From a bacterium (lineage in GTDB: Bacteria > Desulfobacterota > DSWW01): a stretch of DNA of 64,000 nucleotides. The position numbers were made by a program, and so were the translations under genes. The stretch spans positions 1 through 64,000 of the forward strand of contig JANQFG010000034.1 in assembly GCA_028277985.1 (NCBI GenBank). Direction: 5' to 3'. Under the pieces are notes generated by a model that was not told the origin of the DNA, made no database searches, and was given only the letters and a program-made list of their open reading frames with translations. This document shows, piece by piece, positions 51,966 through 60,944 of this stretch. Within the stretch, counting starts at the first letter, position 1. Each line of letters starts with the position of its first letter.

Positions 51966-52496
51966 ATGATGAAAGAGCCATCCATGAACCCGGAACGATT
52001 GGCCAGCGAGCTCAACCGTATCTACCGGGATGTAGACCAGCGGGTCCGTCCACTCGTCACCATCCATTCGGCCCGTCTTCAATGCCGTCGGGGATGTCAT
52101 CAATGCTGTGTGGATGAACTCAGCGTCTTCGAGGTTGAGGCTGCAAATATCCGGCGCCATCATGCCGACCTGCTCGTTGGCGGCGATCCCCACCCGGAAG
52201 GCGGCTGCGCCTTCCTCGATCAGGCTGGCGCCTGCCGGATCTATGAACACCGTCCCTACGTTTGCAGGACCCAGGGGCTTCCCCTGCGCTGGATCGAACA
52301 GTACCCGGACGGCACCACTGCGGAGTTGCGGGACATCTGCCCCCTGAACGACCAGGGGCAGCCGGTTGAAGACCTTCCGGAGACAGAGTGCTGGGCCATC
52401 GGACCCTTTGAAGGGGATCTTGCACGACTTCAGGCCAGATTCGATGGCGGGGCGCCGTACCGAGTATCGCTGCGAAGTCTGTTCAAGAAGCGCTGA
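51966..52496 (+). CDS. YkgJ-type cysteine-cluster protein (zinc- or iron-chelate-binding)
   Basis: 176 residues. The Cys cluster is CRRGCHQCC (about 38-46) with CAFLDQAGAC and CRTQG further on, the CxxxCxxCC...C pattern of the YkgJ/UPF0153 family. Such clusters bind a metal, and their role is largely unknown. Three ATGs lie close together (51966, 51969, 51984); none has a strong ribosome site, so the start is uncertain by a few residues. Confidence 0.85.
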   Translation: MMKEPSMNPERLASELNRIYRDVDQRVRPLVTIHSARLQCRRGCHQCCVDELSVFEVEAANIRRHHADLLVGGDPHPEGGCAFLDQAGACRIYEHRPYVCRTQGLPLRWIEQYPDGTTAELRDICPLNDQGQPVEDLPETECWAIGPFEGDLARLQARFDGGAPYRVSLRSLFKKR

Positions 52497-52550
52497 GAAG
52501 AACCCCGATTCCCCGTAGAGAAACACGCTTGCAGGCTGCAGGAGAAACCC

Positions 52551-53180
52551 GTGCCAAGGATCTCACGGCTTGCTCTGGACAATCCTTTTGCAGGCAAGCT
52601 GCTTCAGCGTCTCCCCACCCCTCTAAGGCAGGAACTCGACCAGATCCAGGAGGTGCTCAGCAGAGGAGAGCCGATTTGGACCCCCGAGGCTCGACATGTG
52701 GGCGACCTCGAGGGCGAATGGATTTCGGCGGTTCGTCATTTTCAAGGCAATCTTCGCGAAGGGGCGGCACGCGTCATTAACCTGTTCAAGGGAAATATCC
52801 TCGGCGGCTCGCTTCGGTGCTGCAACGTTCTGGTCGGGGATCTCGAGGGGGGCGACACCTCTCTGGTCAATATTCTCGCCGGCAACATCGTGGGAGGGCA
52901 CGCGAAAAGGGTGAACGTCATGGTCGGCGACGTCCGGGAGGGCTGCCTTCAGGGGATCAACGCGGTCGTCGGAAACGTGCTCGGGGGAAAACTCAGCTCC
53001 GTGAACCTCCTGATAGGCAACATCCACGCCGGGGAGGTCACGAAGGCCCACATCATCATCGGCAACGTCTTCGGCGGCCATGTCGAGGCAGACGTGCTCA
53101 TCGGGGAGGTGCATGACGGCGAAGTCGAAACTCGACTTCAACTGGCCCGGAGGGGAACAGCTTCCCAGAGAGGCAAGTGA
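52551..53180 (+). CDS. Eight-repeat beta-solenoid protein, unknown family
   Basis: 209 residues, GTG start with AGGAG seven bases upstream. Residues about 74-200 are eight tandem repeats of 15-16 residues. Typical units are VNILAGNIVGG, VNVMVGDVREG, INAVVGNVLGG, VNLLIGNIHAG and IIIGNVFGG: two to three hydrophobic residues, G-N or G-D, then h-x-G-G. The period and conserved Gly positions fit a beta-helix or solenoid similar in design to bactofilins or other structural proteins. No signal peptide and no Cys in the repeats apart from single residues. Function unknown. Confidence 0.72.
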   Translation: MPRISRLALDNPFAGKLLQRLPTPLRQELDQIQEVLSRGEPIWTPEARHVGDLEGEWISAVRHFQGNLREGAARVINLFKGNILGGSLRCCNVLVGDLEGGDTSLVNILAGNIVGGHAKRVNVMVGDVREGCLQGINAVVGNVLGGKLSSVNLLIGNIHAGEVTKAHIIIGNVFGGHVEADVLIGEVHDGEVETRLQLARRGTASQRGK

Positions 53181-53188
53181 CGCCGACC

Positions 53189-53983
53189 TCAAGCGACTTT
53201 CACGGCGCCCGACTCCTTGTGTGCGGAGTCCGATTCGGACCGCAACAACCCTCGCGACCGCATGGCCTGGACCACGAGGTCAACGATGGAATCCATCGAA
53301 AGTCTCGCCTGGTTCAGAACCATGTCATAGAGATCCGGGTTGGCCACGTCCTCGTTGAAGTATTGCCGGAAGAAGGCCTCCCGCTCCGCATCGATCAGAC
53401 CTATCCGTCGTTCGGCTTCTCCCCTGGATAGGTCGTAGAACGATGCAACTTGTTCTACCCTCCAGACGAGAGGGGCCGATATACGGATGTGAAACCCTTC
53501 GGCCATGTCCTCGGCGATTTTACAGGCCCCTCGTCCAACGACCACGACGTGGCCCTTCTCGCAGATGCTCCGAATGACCCGGACCGCCCTCTGGAAGACC
53601 TCGTCGTCTATGGGCCAACGCCTGAACAGAGCCTCCATGTACCTAGTGATCTGTGACCTCGAACCCTCACTCAGGAGACTCGCCAGCTTCTCGCTGATCT
53701 TCATGTCGGAGGCAATCCGGTGGACGATCTCCCTGTCGTAGAAAGTCCAGACCGATTCGGAAGCCCGGCTTCGATTCAGCCGCTCAGTGAACCGGACGCC
53801 CGTCTCCAGGGCCATGCATCCGAACTGGCGACTGATCGTAATGAAGGGGTGACCGGCCGAGCCCTGTCCCTCTCGGTTTTTCTTCCATTCATCGACCATG
53901 GCGCCGATGTACTGATCTCTCTCTCGTTCGCTGTACATTCGATGGACACCGAATCCCAGAGATTTCTTTTTTCGCTGTGTCAT
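53189..53983 (-). CDS. Cytidylate-kinase-like protein
   Basis: 264 residues from the ATG at 53983, with GGAGG upstream. A P-loop-type region ITISRQFGCMALETG (about residues 47-61), WTFYDREIV and the motif VVVGRGACKIAEDM fit the cytidylate kinase-like family (AAA_26-type), a P-loop kinase of unknown target often linked to signalling or phosphonate-like functions. It converges closely on the solenoid gene, ending 8 nt after it. An extension to 54034 has no support. Confidence 0.78.
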   Translation of the reverse strand: MTQRKKKSLGFGVHRMYSERERDQYIGAMVDEWKKNREGQGSAGHPFITISRQFGCMALETGVRFTERLNRSRASESVWTFYDREIVHRIASDMKISEKLASLLSEGSRSQITRYMEALFRRWPIDDEVFQRAVRVIRSICEKGHVVVVGRGACKIAEDMAEGFHIRISAPLVWRVEQVASFYDLSRGEAERRIGLIDAEREAFFRQYFNEDVANPDLYDMVLNQARLSMDSIVDLVVQAMRSRGLLRSESDSAHKESGAVKVA

Positions 53984-54406
53984 CTCTTTGCCCTCCTGAA
54001 TGCGTGTTCTGCAGACAAGGCACACCGGCCGCATGGCTGTAAAATGGGAGGATGTAAAGGACAGGAGAAAGGGCTCAAGGAGACGGCGGAACCTGAGGTC
54101 AGCAGGATGCGAACCCTTCAGGGCCGAGAAGGAGCGAGGAAAAGCGGCCTGTGTCGACTTCTTTTCAGCTTCACAGGAGATGGGACTTCACATTCAGCAT
54201 CCTCCCCCATCTCCTTCATTATCACCGATTCGCTCCCGGGTGACAACAAAAAACGAGCTGCGTGCACTTGCGGGAGTCAAAGCCCTTCTGGCAGAATGCT
54301 GCCTACACCTACAGAATGGAAAAGAAGCGCGGAACGACGAACGCACCGATTTGATTCGCGAAACTCGACGCAACGATTCGGGAGCGTCGCACAGAAAGGG
54401 AACTCC
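53984..54406. other. Divergent spacer with one long hairpin
   Basis: 423 bases between the kinase-like gene and the DUF169 gene. A 9-bp inverted repeat (54176-54184, GGAGATGGG, with 54206-54214) separated by 21 nt could form a leader hairpin. The forward frame is open throughout but has no ribosome site until 54407. Confidence 0.3.
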
Positions 54407-55213
54407 ATGGAAAGATGGCATCAGCTGGGTGAACAGGTCAGGAGGTTCGTCAATCCGGCAACCTTTCCGGTAGCCGTACGGTTCGTGCGGGAAACCTCCG
54501 AGATCCCCCCTTCAGCCCGAAGGCCGATCGAGCATCTGCAGGTCCGCATGGCACCGTGTCAGGGGGCCGCCATGGCGAGGCGCTACGGCTGGACGGTTGC
54601 GTTCGGCAAGGAGGACGTGGGGTGTGCCATCGCGGCAAACACCTACGGTTGGGACAGAACCGCGGATGAAGAGAACATGATCCGGTTCATGACCCACATG
54701 AATTATGCGAGCGATGCGGATGCGGCCCGGAAAGCATTCGCCTCTTCCAGGAGGACGGAGTTCACGGAAGACCTGGTCGTTGTCTACTCTCCACTGGAGA
54801 GGACGAGGGTCGAGCCGGATGTGATCCTGATCTACGTCAACCCGGCCCAACTGATGCGCCTCATTCACGGTGGAACGTACCACACCGGCGAACCGATCGC
54901 AGGCAGTTTCTCCGGAAGGGCCTCTTCATGCACGGAAGGCGTCATCGGGGCCTACCAGGACCAGTCCCTCAAGGTTGTGGTTCCGGGAAACGGAGACAGG
55001 GTCTGGGGCGGCTGCCAGGATCATGAGATGGTCATGGCCCTTCCTGCGGCGAAGCTGGCCGATGTCGTGCAGGGTCTCGAGAAGACGCACGCCCAAGGGA
55101 TACGCTATCCGATCCCAACATACATGCGTTACACCCCGGAGGTGGCGCTTTCTCTGCCCCTCTCCGATATCTTCGAGCCGGTCGACTTGTCCGGAATCGG
55201 CAAGAAGAAGTAG
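54407..55213 (+). CDS. DUF169 family protein
   Basis: 268 residues. MERWHQLGEQVRRFVNPATF is the usual N-terminus, followed by MAPCQGAAMARRYG, GCAIAANTYG, LIYVNPAQLMRLI and CTEGVIGAYQDQ. The family has conserved Cys and is common in anaerobes and methanogens. The function is not known; metal or cofactor binding is only suggested. It starts at the ATG with AAAGGG upstream. It converges with the Hsp70 gene. Confidence 0.85.
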   Translation: MERWHQLGEQVRRFVNPATFPVAVRFVRETSEIPPSARRPIEHLQVRMAPCQGAAMARRYGWTVAFGKEDVGCAIAANTYGWDRTADEENMIRFMTHMNYASDADAARKAFASSRRTEFTEDLVVVYSPLERTRVEPDVILIYVNPAQLMRLIHGGTYHTGEPIAGSFSGRASSCTEGVIGAYQDQSLKVVVPGNGDRVWGGCQDHEMVMALPAAKLADVVQGLEKTHAQGIRYPIPTYMRYTPEVALSLPLSDIFEPVDLSGIGKKK

Positions 55214-55238
55214 GGGTATCCCTGAAGCAGACGGCCGG

Positions 55239-57062
55239 TCAGGTCCTGGCTTCACGCTCCTGAAGATTGAACTCGAGCTTCCACCGCTGCTGGTCCTCCC
55301 TTGCCACGCACCACAGCTCGAGACTCCCCACCTCGGTCACCTTGCTCTCCAGCCAGACCGGAATGATCTTGCCCCCCTCGCCCGACTCGCCGGCGGGGAG
55401 GAGCGTCTCCATGGTGGTTACCTCATCGATCTCCTCGTTCCAATCCTCTACCACCTCTCCGGCCTTGTCCTCTCGACGTGTCGTGGAAGCAAGGAGGTGA
55501 AACTCGGCAGGTTCTCCCAGCACGAGACCGAACTCCTTCTCGCGAATGGCGGCCTCCGTCCCCTCTTCCATACCGAAGGGCACCACGCAAAGCGCCTTGA
55601 GCGGCGTGGGGACGCCGGGGACGGAAGGCATGGCGCTCTCGATGCCGATGTAGTAGGACCGGGCAGTGCCTGCACGGATCCGGATCCCCTGACCTCTTCG
55701 GGCAAGACCGTAGTAAGCGGCTCCCCGGGCCACTGCCAGATCGAGGTCCGCTGCAGGCAACTCGCGGATCGCTTCCCCTCCCCAGCTGCGGAGGGCCGCG
55801 ACCACCCGTTCCCGCATCAGCGGAGACTTCATCACCCCACCGTTAAAGAGAACGGCCGTGGGAGAACCTCCCTGCCCTTCCGTGTCGGATGGGCGTGCCT
55901 GACGCATCAGGAACCTGGCGAGGTGGCGGGTGATCGCAGGGTCCGACTCATAGGGAAGGCCCATTTCCCTCATGCCGACCCTGGCCCCTTCTTTGGGCAG
56001 ATCGGAGGCATCACACAAGGGAAGAAAGCCGTCCAGGAGGACCGATTCGGCCTCTTTACGGGTCAGATCGGTTCGCAGGGTTCCGCCGATCAGCGATGAT
56101 CCCCGCCCGAGAATCACGACCGGCTCGGATTCCAGGGTGCTATCCCCGAGAAGGCGCTCTTTGGCCGCCTGACAACTGTGCCAGAGCCCCCTGAATTGCC
56201 AGGCGTCAAGCTTCCTGGACTTTTCCGGCAGTTTCGCCCGGATCAGATGGGCAAGCGTCAGGTCCATGTTATCGCCGCCCAGAAGGATGTGATCGCCCAC
56301 GGCCACCCTTTTCAAGGCGAGATTCCCCACCTGCTCGGTCACCACGATCAGGCTGAAATCGGTTGTGCCCCCTCCCACGTCACAGACCAGGATCGAATCT
56401 CCCTTCTTGACTGCGTCACGCCACTCCTCACTCTGCGATTCGAGCCAGGCATAGAAAGCTGCCTGAGGCTCCTCCAACAGGGTGAAGTGCTCGAGGCCGG
56501 CGGACCGCGCGGCCTGGACCGTCAGTTCCCGGGCGACCGCGTCGAAGGACGCGGGCACGGTCAGATACAGATCCTGCTCTTCCAGGCGTGCCTCCGGGTC
56601 ATGGGCTGCCATCTCATGGTTCCAGGCATCCCGCAGATGCGCGAGCAGGCGAGCCGATGCCTCGACCGGAGAGACACGCCTCGCCTCCTCGGGGCTGTCC
56701 CAGGGAAGAATCGACCGGGTTCGGTCCACACCGTCGTGGCAGAGCCATGATTTGGCTGAAGAGACGAGTCGATGCGGAATTTCCGTTCCGCGGGTTCGCG
56801 CAAACGACCCGACGGAGAAATCAGGCTCCTCCCGGCTCCAGGGGAGCATGAGGCCCCCTTCCGGGACATCGTGGGGACCGGGCAGAAAGAGGCTGGAGGG
56901 CAGTAGGGCCTGCTCGCCGACCTCGCCCGGGCTCACCACCTGTGAAATCTCGAGGATCCGTATGTCCGCCTTCTCGCTCGGGGAAGAGGCTGCTTCGGTG
57001 TAGGCGAGAACGCAGTTCGTGGTTCCCAGGTCGATGCCGATGATATACTTGTGATTTCCCAA
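55239..57062 (-). CDS. Hsp70-like protein lacking the DUF3731 extension
   Basis: 607 residues. TTG start at 57062 with GAGGAG upstream. The N-terminus YIIGIDLGTTNCVLAY, VCDVGGGTTDFSLIV and AARSAGLEHF are Hsp70 ATPase signatures. It is closely similar in layout to the 962-residue Hsp70 at 43080 (same VVSPGEV and SSAKSWLCHDGVDR segments), but ends after a short beta-rich substrate-like domain. It is the downstream partner of the DUF2760 gene, 46 nt away. Client and DnaJ partner unknown. Confidence 0.88.
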   Translation of the reverse strand: MGNHKYIIGIDLGTTNCVLAYTEAASSPSEKADIRILEISQVVSPGEVGEQALLPSSLFLPGPHDVPEGGLMLPWSREEPDFSVGSFARTRGTEIPHRLVSSAKSWLCHDGVDRTRSILPWDSPEEARRVSPVEASARLLAHLRDAWNHEMAAHDPEARLEEQDLYLTVPASFDAVARELTVQAARSAGLEHFTLLEEPQAAFYAWLESQSEEWRDAVKKGDSILVCDVGGGTTDFSLIVVTEQVGNLALKRVAVGDHILLGGDNMDLTLAHLIRAKLPEKSRKLDAWQFRGLWHSCQAAKERLLGDSTLESEPVVILGRGSSLIGGTLRTDLTRKEAESVLLDGFLPLCDASDLPKEGARVGMREMGLPYESDPAITRHLARFLMRQARPSDTEGQGGSPTAVLFNGGVMKSPLMRERVVAALRSWGGEAIRELPAADLDLAVARGAAYYGLARRGQGIRIRAGTARSYYIGIESAMPSVPGVPTPLKALCVVPFGMEEGTEAAIREKEFGLVLGEPAEFHLLASTTRREDKAGEVVEDWNEEIDEVTTMETLLPAGESGEGGKIIPVWLESKVTEVGSLELWCVAREDQQRWKLEFNLQEREART

Positions 57063-57108
57063 AATTCGAACTCCTCGCGGATCGCATCCCTCGCGTTCTC
57101 GACCTGCT

Positions 57109-57864
57109 CTATTCGCCTATCTCCACCTCGGCAGGGGCCAGGACCCAGTCGATCTCCTTGTCCGGCGACTTCAGGGGAAGGTCCATACGCACGACTCGCC
57201 AACCTCGATGACGGAGGACGCCCCGAAAGGGCGGATCGCCCTGTACGTTGCCTGTGAGTCGCACGGCCTGGGGATCGAAGCCGGGTTCGATCGTCACCTC
57301 GGTTCCCTCCTCATCCGCGTAGACCGCCTCCAGACCCATGTTCTGCGCGAGCGCATCCTTGCAGCCCTGGTGAATGCTGCGGACCGCCGCACCGATCTGG
57401 CTGTCTTCGTACTCCCCGAGATCCTCCTCCAGGAAATCGACCAGCCGTCCCTGGCGCTGCAGGATGGAAAGAATCTGAATCGCCGGCCCGGGCGAAGGCT
57501 TGGAGGCTGCCTTCTTGACCGCCTGCAACTCCTTCTCGAGGCGTTTCACCTCCTTCTTCAGAGGATCTTCGATGGGAGCGCCGCCCTGCTCTGCTATACC
57601 CGATTCCTCTGCCGGCCGAAATCGGCCGACAAGCAGAAGTGCGACCCATAGGAGGATCGTTACGAGCCCCCCGAATCCGAACACGATCGGTGCCAGCATC
57701 TCGTGGTTTCCTTCAAGAAAAGTACGGATGCTCCCAAGAGAAGCGCCCTCGTCGATCCCGGGGAATGCCTGCTTCGCCATCCAGAACAGGCAAGCGACCA
57801 GCAAGCCGTTGAACAATACGCAGAGCACCAGGCTCTGAACACCAAATGTCTTCCTCTGACCCAT
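57109..57864 (-). CDS. DUF2760 family protein
   Basis: 251 residues from the ATG at 57864, with AGGAGGAGG upstream. Two hydrophobic N-terminal helices (LVLCVLFNGLLVACLFW and FGFGGLVTILLWVALLL) anchor it in the membrane. A charged coiled-coil (KEVKRLEKELQAVKK, about 125-140) follows, then a conserved soluble domain starting LSILQRQGRLVDFLEEDLG. DUF2760 is known from genomes where it sits directly upstream of Hsp70 genes of this type, so it may be a membrane anchor or co-chaperone. Function unproven. Confidence 0.82.
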   Translation of the reverse strand: MGQRKTFGVQSLVLCVLFNGLLVACLFWMAKQAFPGIDEGASLGSIRTFLEGNHEMLAPIVFGFGGLVTILLWVALLLVGRFRPAEESGIAEQGGAPIEDPLKKEVKRLEKELQAVKKAASKPSPGPAIQILSILQRQGRLVDFLEEDLGEYEDSQIGAAVRSIHQGCKDALAQNMGLEAVYADEEGTEVTIEPGFDPQAVRLTGNVQGDPPFRGVLRHRGWRVVRMDLPLKSPDKEIDWVLAPAEVEIGE

Positions 57865-58069
57865 GACCTCCTCCTGTTGTGGCACGCGGGAAACCTACTA
57901 TTCTCCAGATTCTGAGCCATCCATCAAGGGGCTGTCGAGGAATCCGGGGTACGGCCCAACCCGGGGGCATGCCCTTTTTCCTAGTTCTTGGAGGGTTTTC
58001 CCGCTTGACCGCCTGCGATATCTCTTCCTATACTGGGGTTCTCGGCCATCGATTTTCTCGAGGTACCTC

Positions 58070-59023
58070 ATGCCGGATCCGATCAGAGACCCGATTTCGG
58101 CGCTTCACGCCTCTTTCTCCGAGCAGAGAATTGACGTGGACGAGGAGGTGAACCTCCGGGTCGTCTCCTGGCAACCGAAAGGCGACGATGCTGGCTGCCC
58201 GATCGTCTTTGTGGCCGGATGGGTGTCGATCGTGGCCGGTTGGGCAGAGTTCCTGCATGCCCTCACGCTGAGACACCCGGTCTATTACATCGAGACGCGG
58301 GAAAAGAAGTCGGCGGAGATCCGAAAGGGCCGATTGCGAACGAACGATTTCCGCATGGATCGATTTGCCCGGGACGTCATCACCGTCTGCTCGGAACTGC
58401 CGGTCGATATGGAGGATACGATCATCTCCGGCAGCTCATTGGGGGCCACGGTTCTTCTGGAGGCGCTGAAGCACGAGAAGCTCAAAGCCAAAGGCGTCTT
58501 TCTCGTCGGGCCGGCGAGCGAGTTCAGGATCCCCTTTGCTCTCCGTTGGATGCCCTACCTGTTCCCATCCCCGGCTTATCACATGGTGAAACACTTCATC
58601 GTCTGGTACTTCCGCCACTTTCGGGTCAACGTCAAGGAAGAGCCGGAACAGATGGGGCGCTATGAGAACACGATCCTTTCTGCGCATCCCCTGCGCATCA
58701 AGCTTTCGGGCCGGGCCTTCATGCCCTATCAGGTCTGGCCGGATCTGGAAACGGTCAAGGCCCCGACCCGAATCGCTTATGCCTCCACCGACAAGCTGCA
58801 TGCCTCGGATACGATGACCCGGATGGCCGAGACGATCCAGAGGGGCGACCTCCTGGCCTGCGAATCGAACAAGTACATGCACAGCGCGCCCCTGGCAGAT
58901 GACGTTTGCCGATTCGTCACGGATATCCATACCCTCTCCTCCGGCGGCGCCACGCACGGCACGGAAGGGACGACCCGGGAGGGGAAAGGCGCGGTTGATC
59001 TCCGGGAACAGCGCATGCCGTAG
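58070..59023 (+). CDS. Alpha/beta-hydrolase fold protein
   Basis: 317 residues from the ATG at 58070, with GAGG upstream. It contains IVFVAGWVS as oxyanion loop, ISGSSLGATVLLEAL as nucleophile elbow (GSSLG, about residue 126), and a likely catalytic His in KYMHSAPLADDV (about 283). It resembles lysophospholipase-like hydrolases. An open extension to 57863 overlaps the divergent DUF2760 start and is not supported. Substrate unknown. Confidence 0.82.
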   Translation: MPDPIRDPISALHASFSEQRIDVDEEVNLRVVSWQPKGDDAGCPIVFVAGWVSIVAGWAEFLHALTLRHPVYYIETREKKSAEIRKGRLRTNDFRMDRFARDVITVCSELPVDMEDTIISGSSLGATVLLEALKHEKLKAKGVFLVGPASEFRIPFALRWMPYLFPSPAYHMVKHFIVWYFRHFRVNVKEEPEQMGRYENTILSAHPLRIKLSGRAFMPYQVWPDLETVKAPTRIAYASTDKLHASDTMTRMAETIQRGDLLACESNKYMHSAPLADDVCRFVTDIHTLSSGGATHGTEGTTREGKGAVDLREQRMP

Positions 59024-59050
59024 CGAAAAAGGGGTCTGATCCCTTTTTCG
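59024..59050. terminator. Bidirectional terminator-like hairpin
   Basis: A perfect 10-bp stem, CGAAAAAGGG with CCCTTTTTCG, and a 7-nt loop lie between the convergent hydrolase and DUF2063 genes. The A/T-run in the stem would serve in both directions. The core GGGGTCTGATCCC also resembles a REP-type repeat, so its origin may be a mobile palindrome. Confidence 0.65.
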
Positions 59051-59064
59051 TCTTCGTCCCCCGC

Positions 59065-59868
59065 TCAGTCGGACATGCCGCTTCTTCCCTTGTTCTCAGT
59101 CGGCAAGATGACCAGCCCCTGGTCGGCCGCGTCGCAAAGAAGCGCCTCGCCATCCTCTACCGTGATGCCTGCAGCAGCAACGGCCTCCTCGAGTGGAATC
59201 GCATCGTGCACGACCTTGAAGGCGAACAGCATGGGATCCCTGGCCCTTCGGAGGACCGGGTTGTGGGTGGTGGGATGCCTGAACAGAAAGACAACGCCGG
59301 GGTTCTCGGTTTCCGGGATGGCGGGGACCCCGTCGGGGAAGCCTTTGGCTTGCTCCTCACGCCATAGAAACACGTACTCCACCACCGGGTACTCGAGCTC
59401 CATCACGATCAGGGTGGGATTGAGCACGGGCGCATCGATCTCCTCGGGCGACGGAATCGACTTCAGGGTCGAGTAGACCACCCATTCACGCCATTCCAAC
59501 TCGGCCAGCTCCAGATGGAAACCGGTGATGCCGAACCGTGGATCGTCCGCCCACTGGGACAGGAAACGGGGGAATTGAGCGCCATTCGCGTTCAACTCGT
59601 AGCTGTCCGAGGGATGGCTGCGGAAGTACTCGGGCACGATCATGTCCCAGACCTGCTTCGGAAAGAGGCTGACCAGGACCGCAAAATTCTTCTCCAGCAC
59701 GTTCCGGACGTGTCCGCTCACAAATCGGTGATAGATGGCCAACCGACTCTCATCGTTTCCTAGCTGTTCGGATGCCTCCGCAGCGGATATCTCCCCCCGG
59801 AGGAGCTGGTGTACGACCCACATCGTATCCCGCAGGGAAAGCCTGGGAAGCTCGGCTGAAGTGGTCAT
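59065..59868 (-). CDS. DUF2063 protein, HvfC/BufC/MbnC-type RiPP partner
   Basis: 267 residues; the ATG overlaps the stop of the DUF692 gene as ATGA. The N-terminal half shows the DUF2063 fold: AIYHRFVSGHVRNVLEKNF, LVSLFPKQVWDMIVPEYF, HPSDSYELNANGAQFPRFL. In methanobactin and the HvfC/BufC systems this protein binds the DUF692 iron enzyme and the precursor peptide. It completes an A-B-C operon with the precursor at 61226 and DUF692 at 60761. No DoxX (BufD-type) gene follows. Confidence 0.88.
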   Translation of the reverse strand: MTTSAELPRLSLRDTMWVVHQLLRGEISAAEASEQLGNDESRLAIYHRFVSGHVRNVLEKNFAVLVSLFPKQVWDMIVPEYFRSHPSDSYELNANGAQFPRFLSQWADDPRFGITGFHLELAELEWREWVVYSTLKSIPSPEEIDAPVLNPTLIVMELEYPVVEYVFLWREEQAKGFPDGVPAIPETENPGVVFLFRHPTTHNPVLRRARDPMLFAFKVVHDAIPLEEAVAAAGITVEDGEALLCDAADQGLVILPTENKGRSGMSD

Positions 59869-60761
59869 GGCTTCGCCCCTTTCTCTTCTTCCCCCTCGCC
59901 GGCCAGAGCACGGTCGGCGGTCGTCCGGACCTTGCGGTTTTCCTCGAGAAGGGTTTCCAGGGTCGGAATGTTGTTGTCCCATTCGAGCAGGGTCCAGACC
60001 CGCCCCACCTTGTTGAGCGTGTACGCGTAGAGATCGAAGACTTCCTGCCGGATGTGCTCGCCGTGGGTGTCCAGAAGAAAGGGACCCGAGGCGTCGTGAC
60101 CCGCGACATGGTACTGGAGAACACGGTCGGCGGGCATGGCATCGATGAATGCACGGGCATCATAGCCATGGTTGCGGGCATTGACATAGACGTTGTTCAC
60201 GTCAAGAAGCAGTCCACAGTCGGCCCGAGTGATCACCTCGATCGTGAACTCCGCTTCGGTCATCTCGCTCGGCATGACTGCATAGTAGCTTATGTTCTCC
60301 ACCAGGAAAGGAATGCCCATCATGCCCTGAACCCTCTTGATTCTCTGCACCAGGTGGCTCACCGCCTCCTCGGTAAAGGGCAGAGGAATCAGATCGTGGT
60401 AGGCGACCCCAAAGGCGGAAGAATAACAGAGATGGTCCGAGAACCAGGGGGGGCGCACCTGTTCGATCAGCTTCTTCAGGCGCTCGAGATAGGTCTCGTT
60501 CAGGGGATCGATCCCTCCGATGGACATGTTCACGCCGTGGGGGATGATCGGAAACATCTCCCTCGCCCTCTGCAGCACCTTCTGGGGACGGCCTCCGAAT
60601 TCCATGAAGTTCTCGGAGACAATCTCTAGGAAATCGATCCCGTCGTGGTTGTCGAAGATTTCATCGAAATGAGGTCTTCTCAGCCCCACGCCGAACTTGA
60701 GGCTCGGTTTCGGCCAAGACTTCGACGGCCCGTCCTCCTTGGATCCCGCGGTATCCACCAT
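59865..60761 (-). CDS. DUF692 multinuclear non-haem iron enzyme, MbnB/HvfB/BufB-type
   Basis: 298 residues from the ATG at 60761 with AAGGAG upstream; an ATG at 60872 lies inside a predicted stem-loop and is unlikely. The TIM barrel carries many conserved acidic and His residues: RPHFDEI (H31), PIIPHGVN (H75), FSDHLCYS (H110), LVENISYY (E155), DVNNVYVNARNHG, YHVAGHDA (H218, H222), DTHGEH (H233) and LEWDNNIP (E260, D262). These match the triiron or diiron sites of MbnB/HvfB that convert Cys to oxazolone and thioamide. It probably modifies the Cys repeats of the 61226 peptide. Confidence 0.92.
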   Translation of the reverse strand: MVDTAGSKEDGPSKSWPKPSLKFGVGLRRPHFDEIFDNHDGIDFLEIVSENFMEFGGRPQKVLQRAREMFPIIPHGVNMSIGGIDPLNETYLERLKKLIEQVRPPWFSDHLCYSSAFGVAYHDLIPLPFTEEAVSHLVQRIKRVQGMMGIPFLVENISYYAVMPSEMTEAEFTIEVITRADCGLLLDVNNVYVNARNHGYDARAFIDAMPADRVLQYHVAGHDASGPFLLDTHGEHIRQEVFDLYAYTLNKVGRVWTLLEWDNNIPTLETLLEENRKVRTTADRALAGEGEEEKGAKP

Positions 60762-60862
60762 AGGGAGCTCCTTCTGTACAGGCCACGCCTCGAAAGCTGC
60801 CGCGCTCGCCCGGCTTGCGCCGACGAGTCTAGTGCGAAAGGTCTTCGGAAGGCAAACATGGA

Positions 60863-60908
60863 GACGCCGCATGATCCCGTCGTGTGAAGACGTTGACCGT
60901 GCGGCGTC
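60863..60908. promoter_or_regulatory. Stem-loop between RiPP precursor and DUF692 genes
   Basis: A 9-bp perfect stem (GACGCCGCA, 60863-60871, with 60900-60908) encloses 28 nt that contain a smaller CGTC/GACG stem. It lies in the 246-nt gap after the precursor stop. Such structures often let precursor mRNA outnumber enzyme mRNA. Confidence 0.5.
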
Positions 60909-60944
60909 ATTCCTCTAGAAAAGTAGGGGACGCCTGAAGCTCCC

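Noticed and set aside
53720..54406. N-terminal extension of the DUF169 protein
   Set aside because: Open frame only; it overlaps the divergent kinase-like gene, and the family N-terminus starts at 54407.
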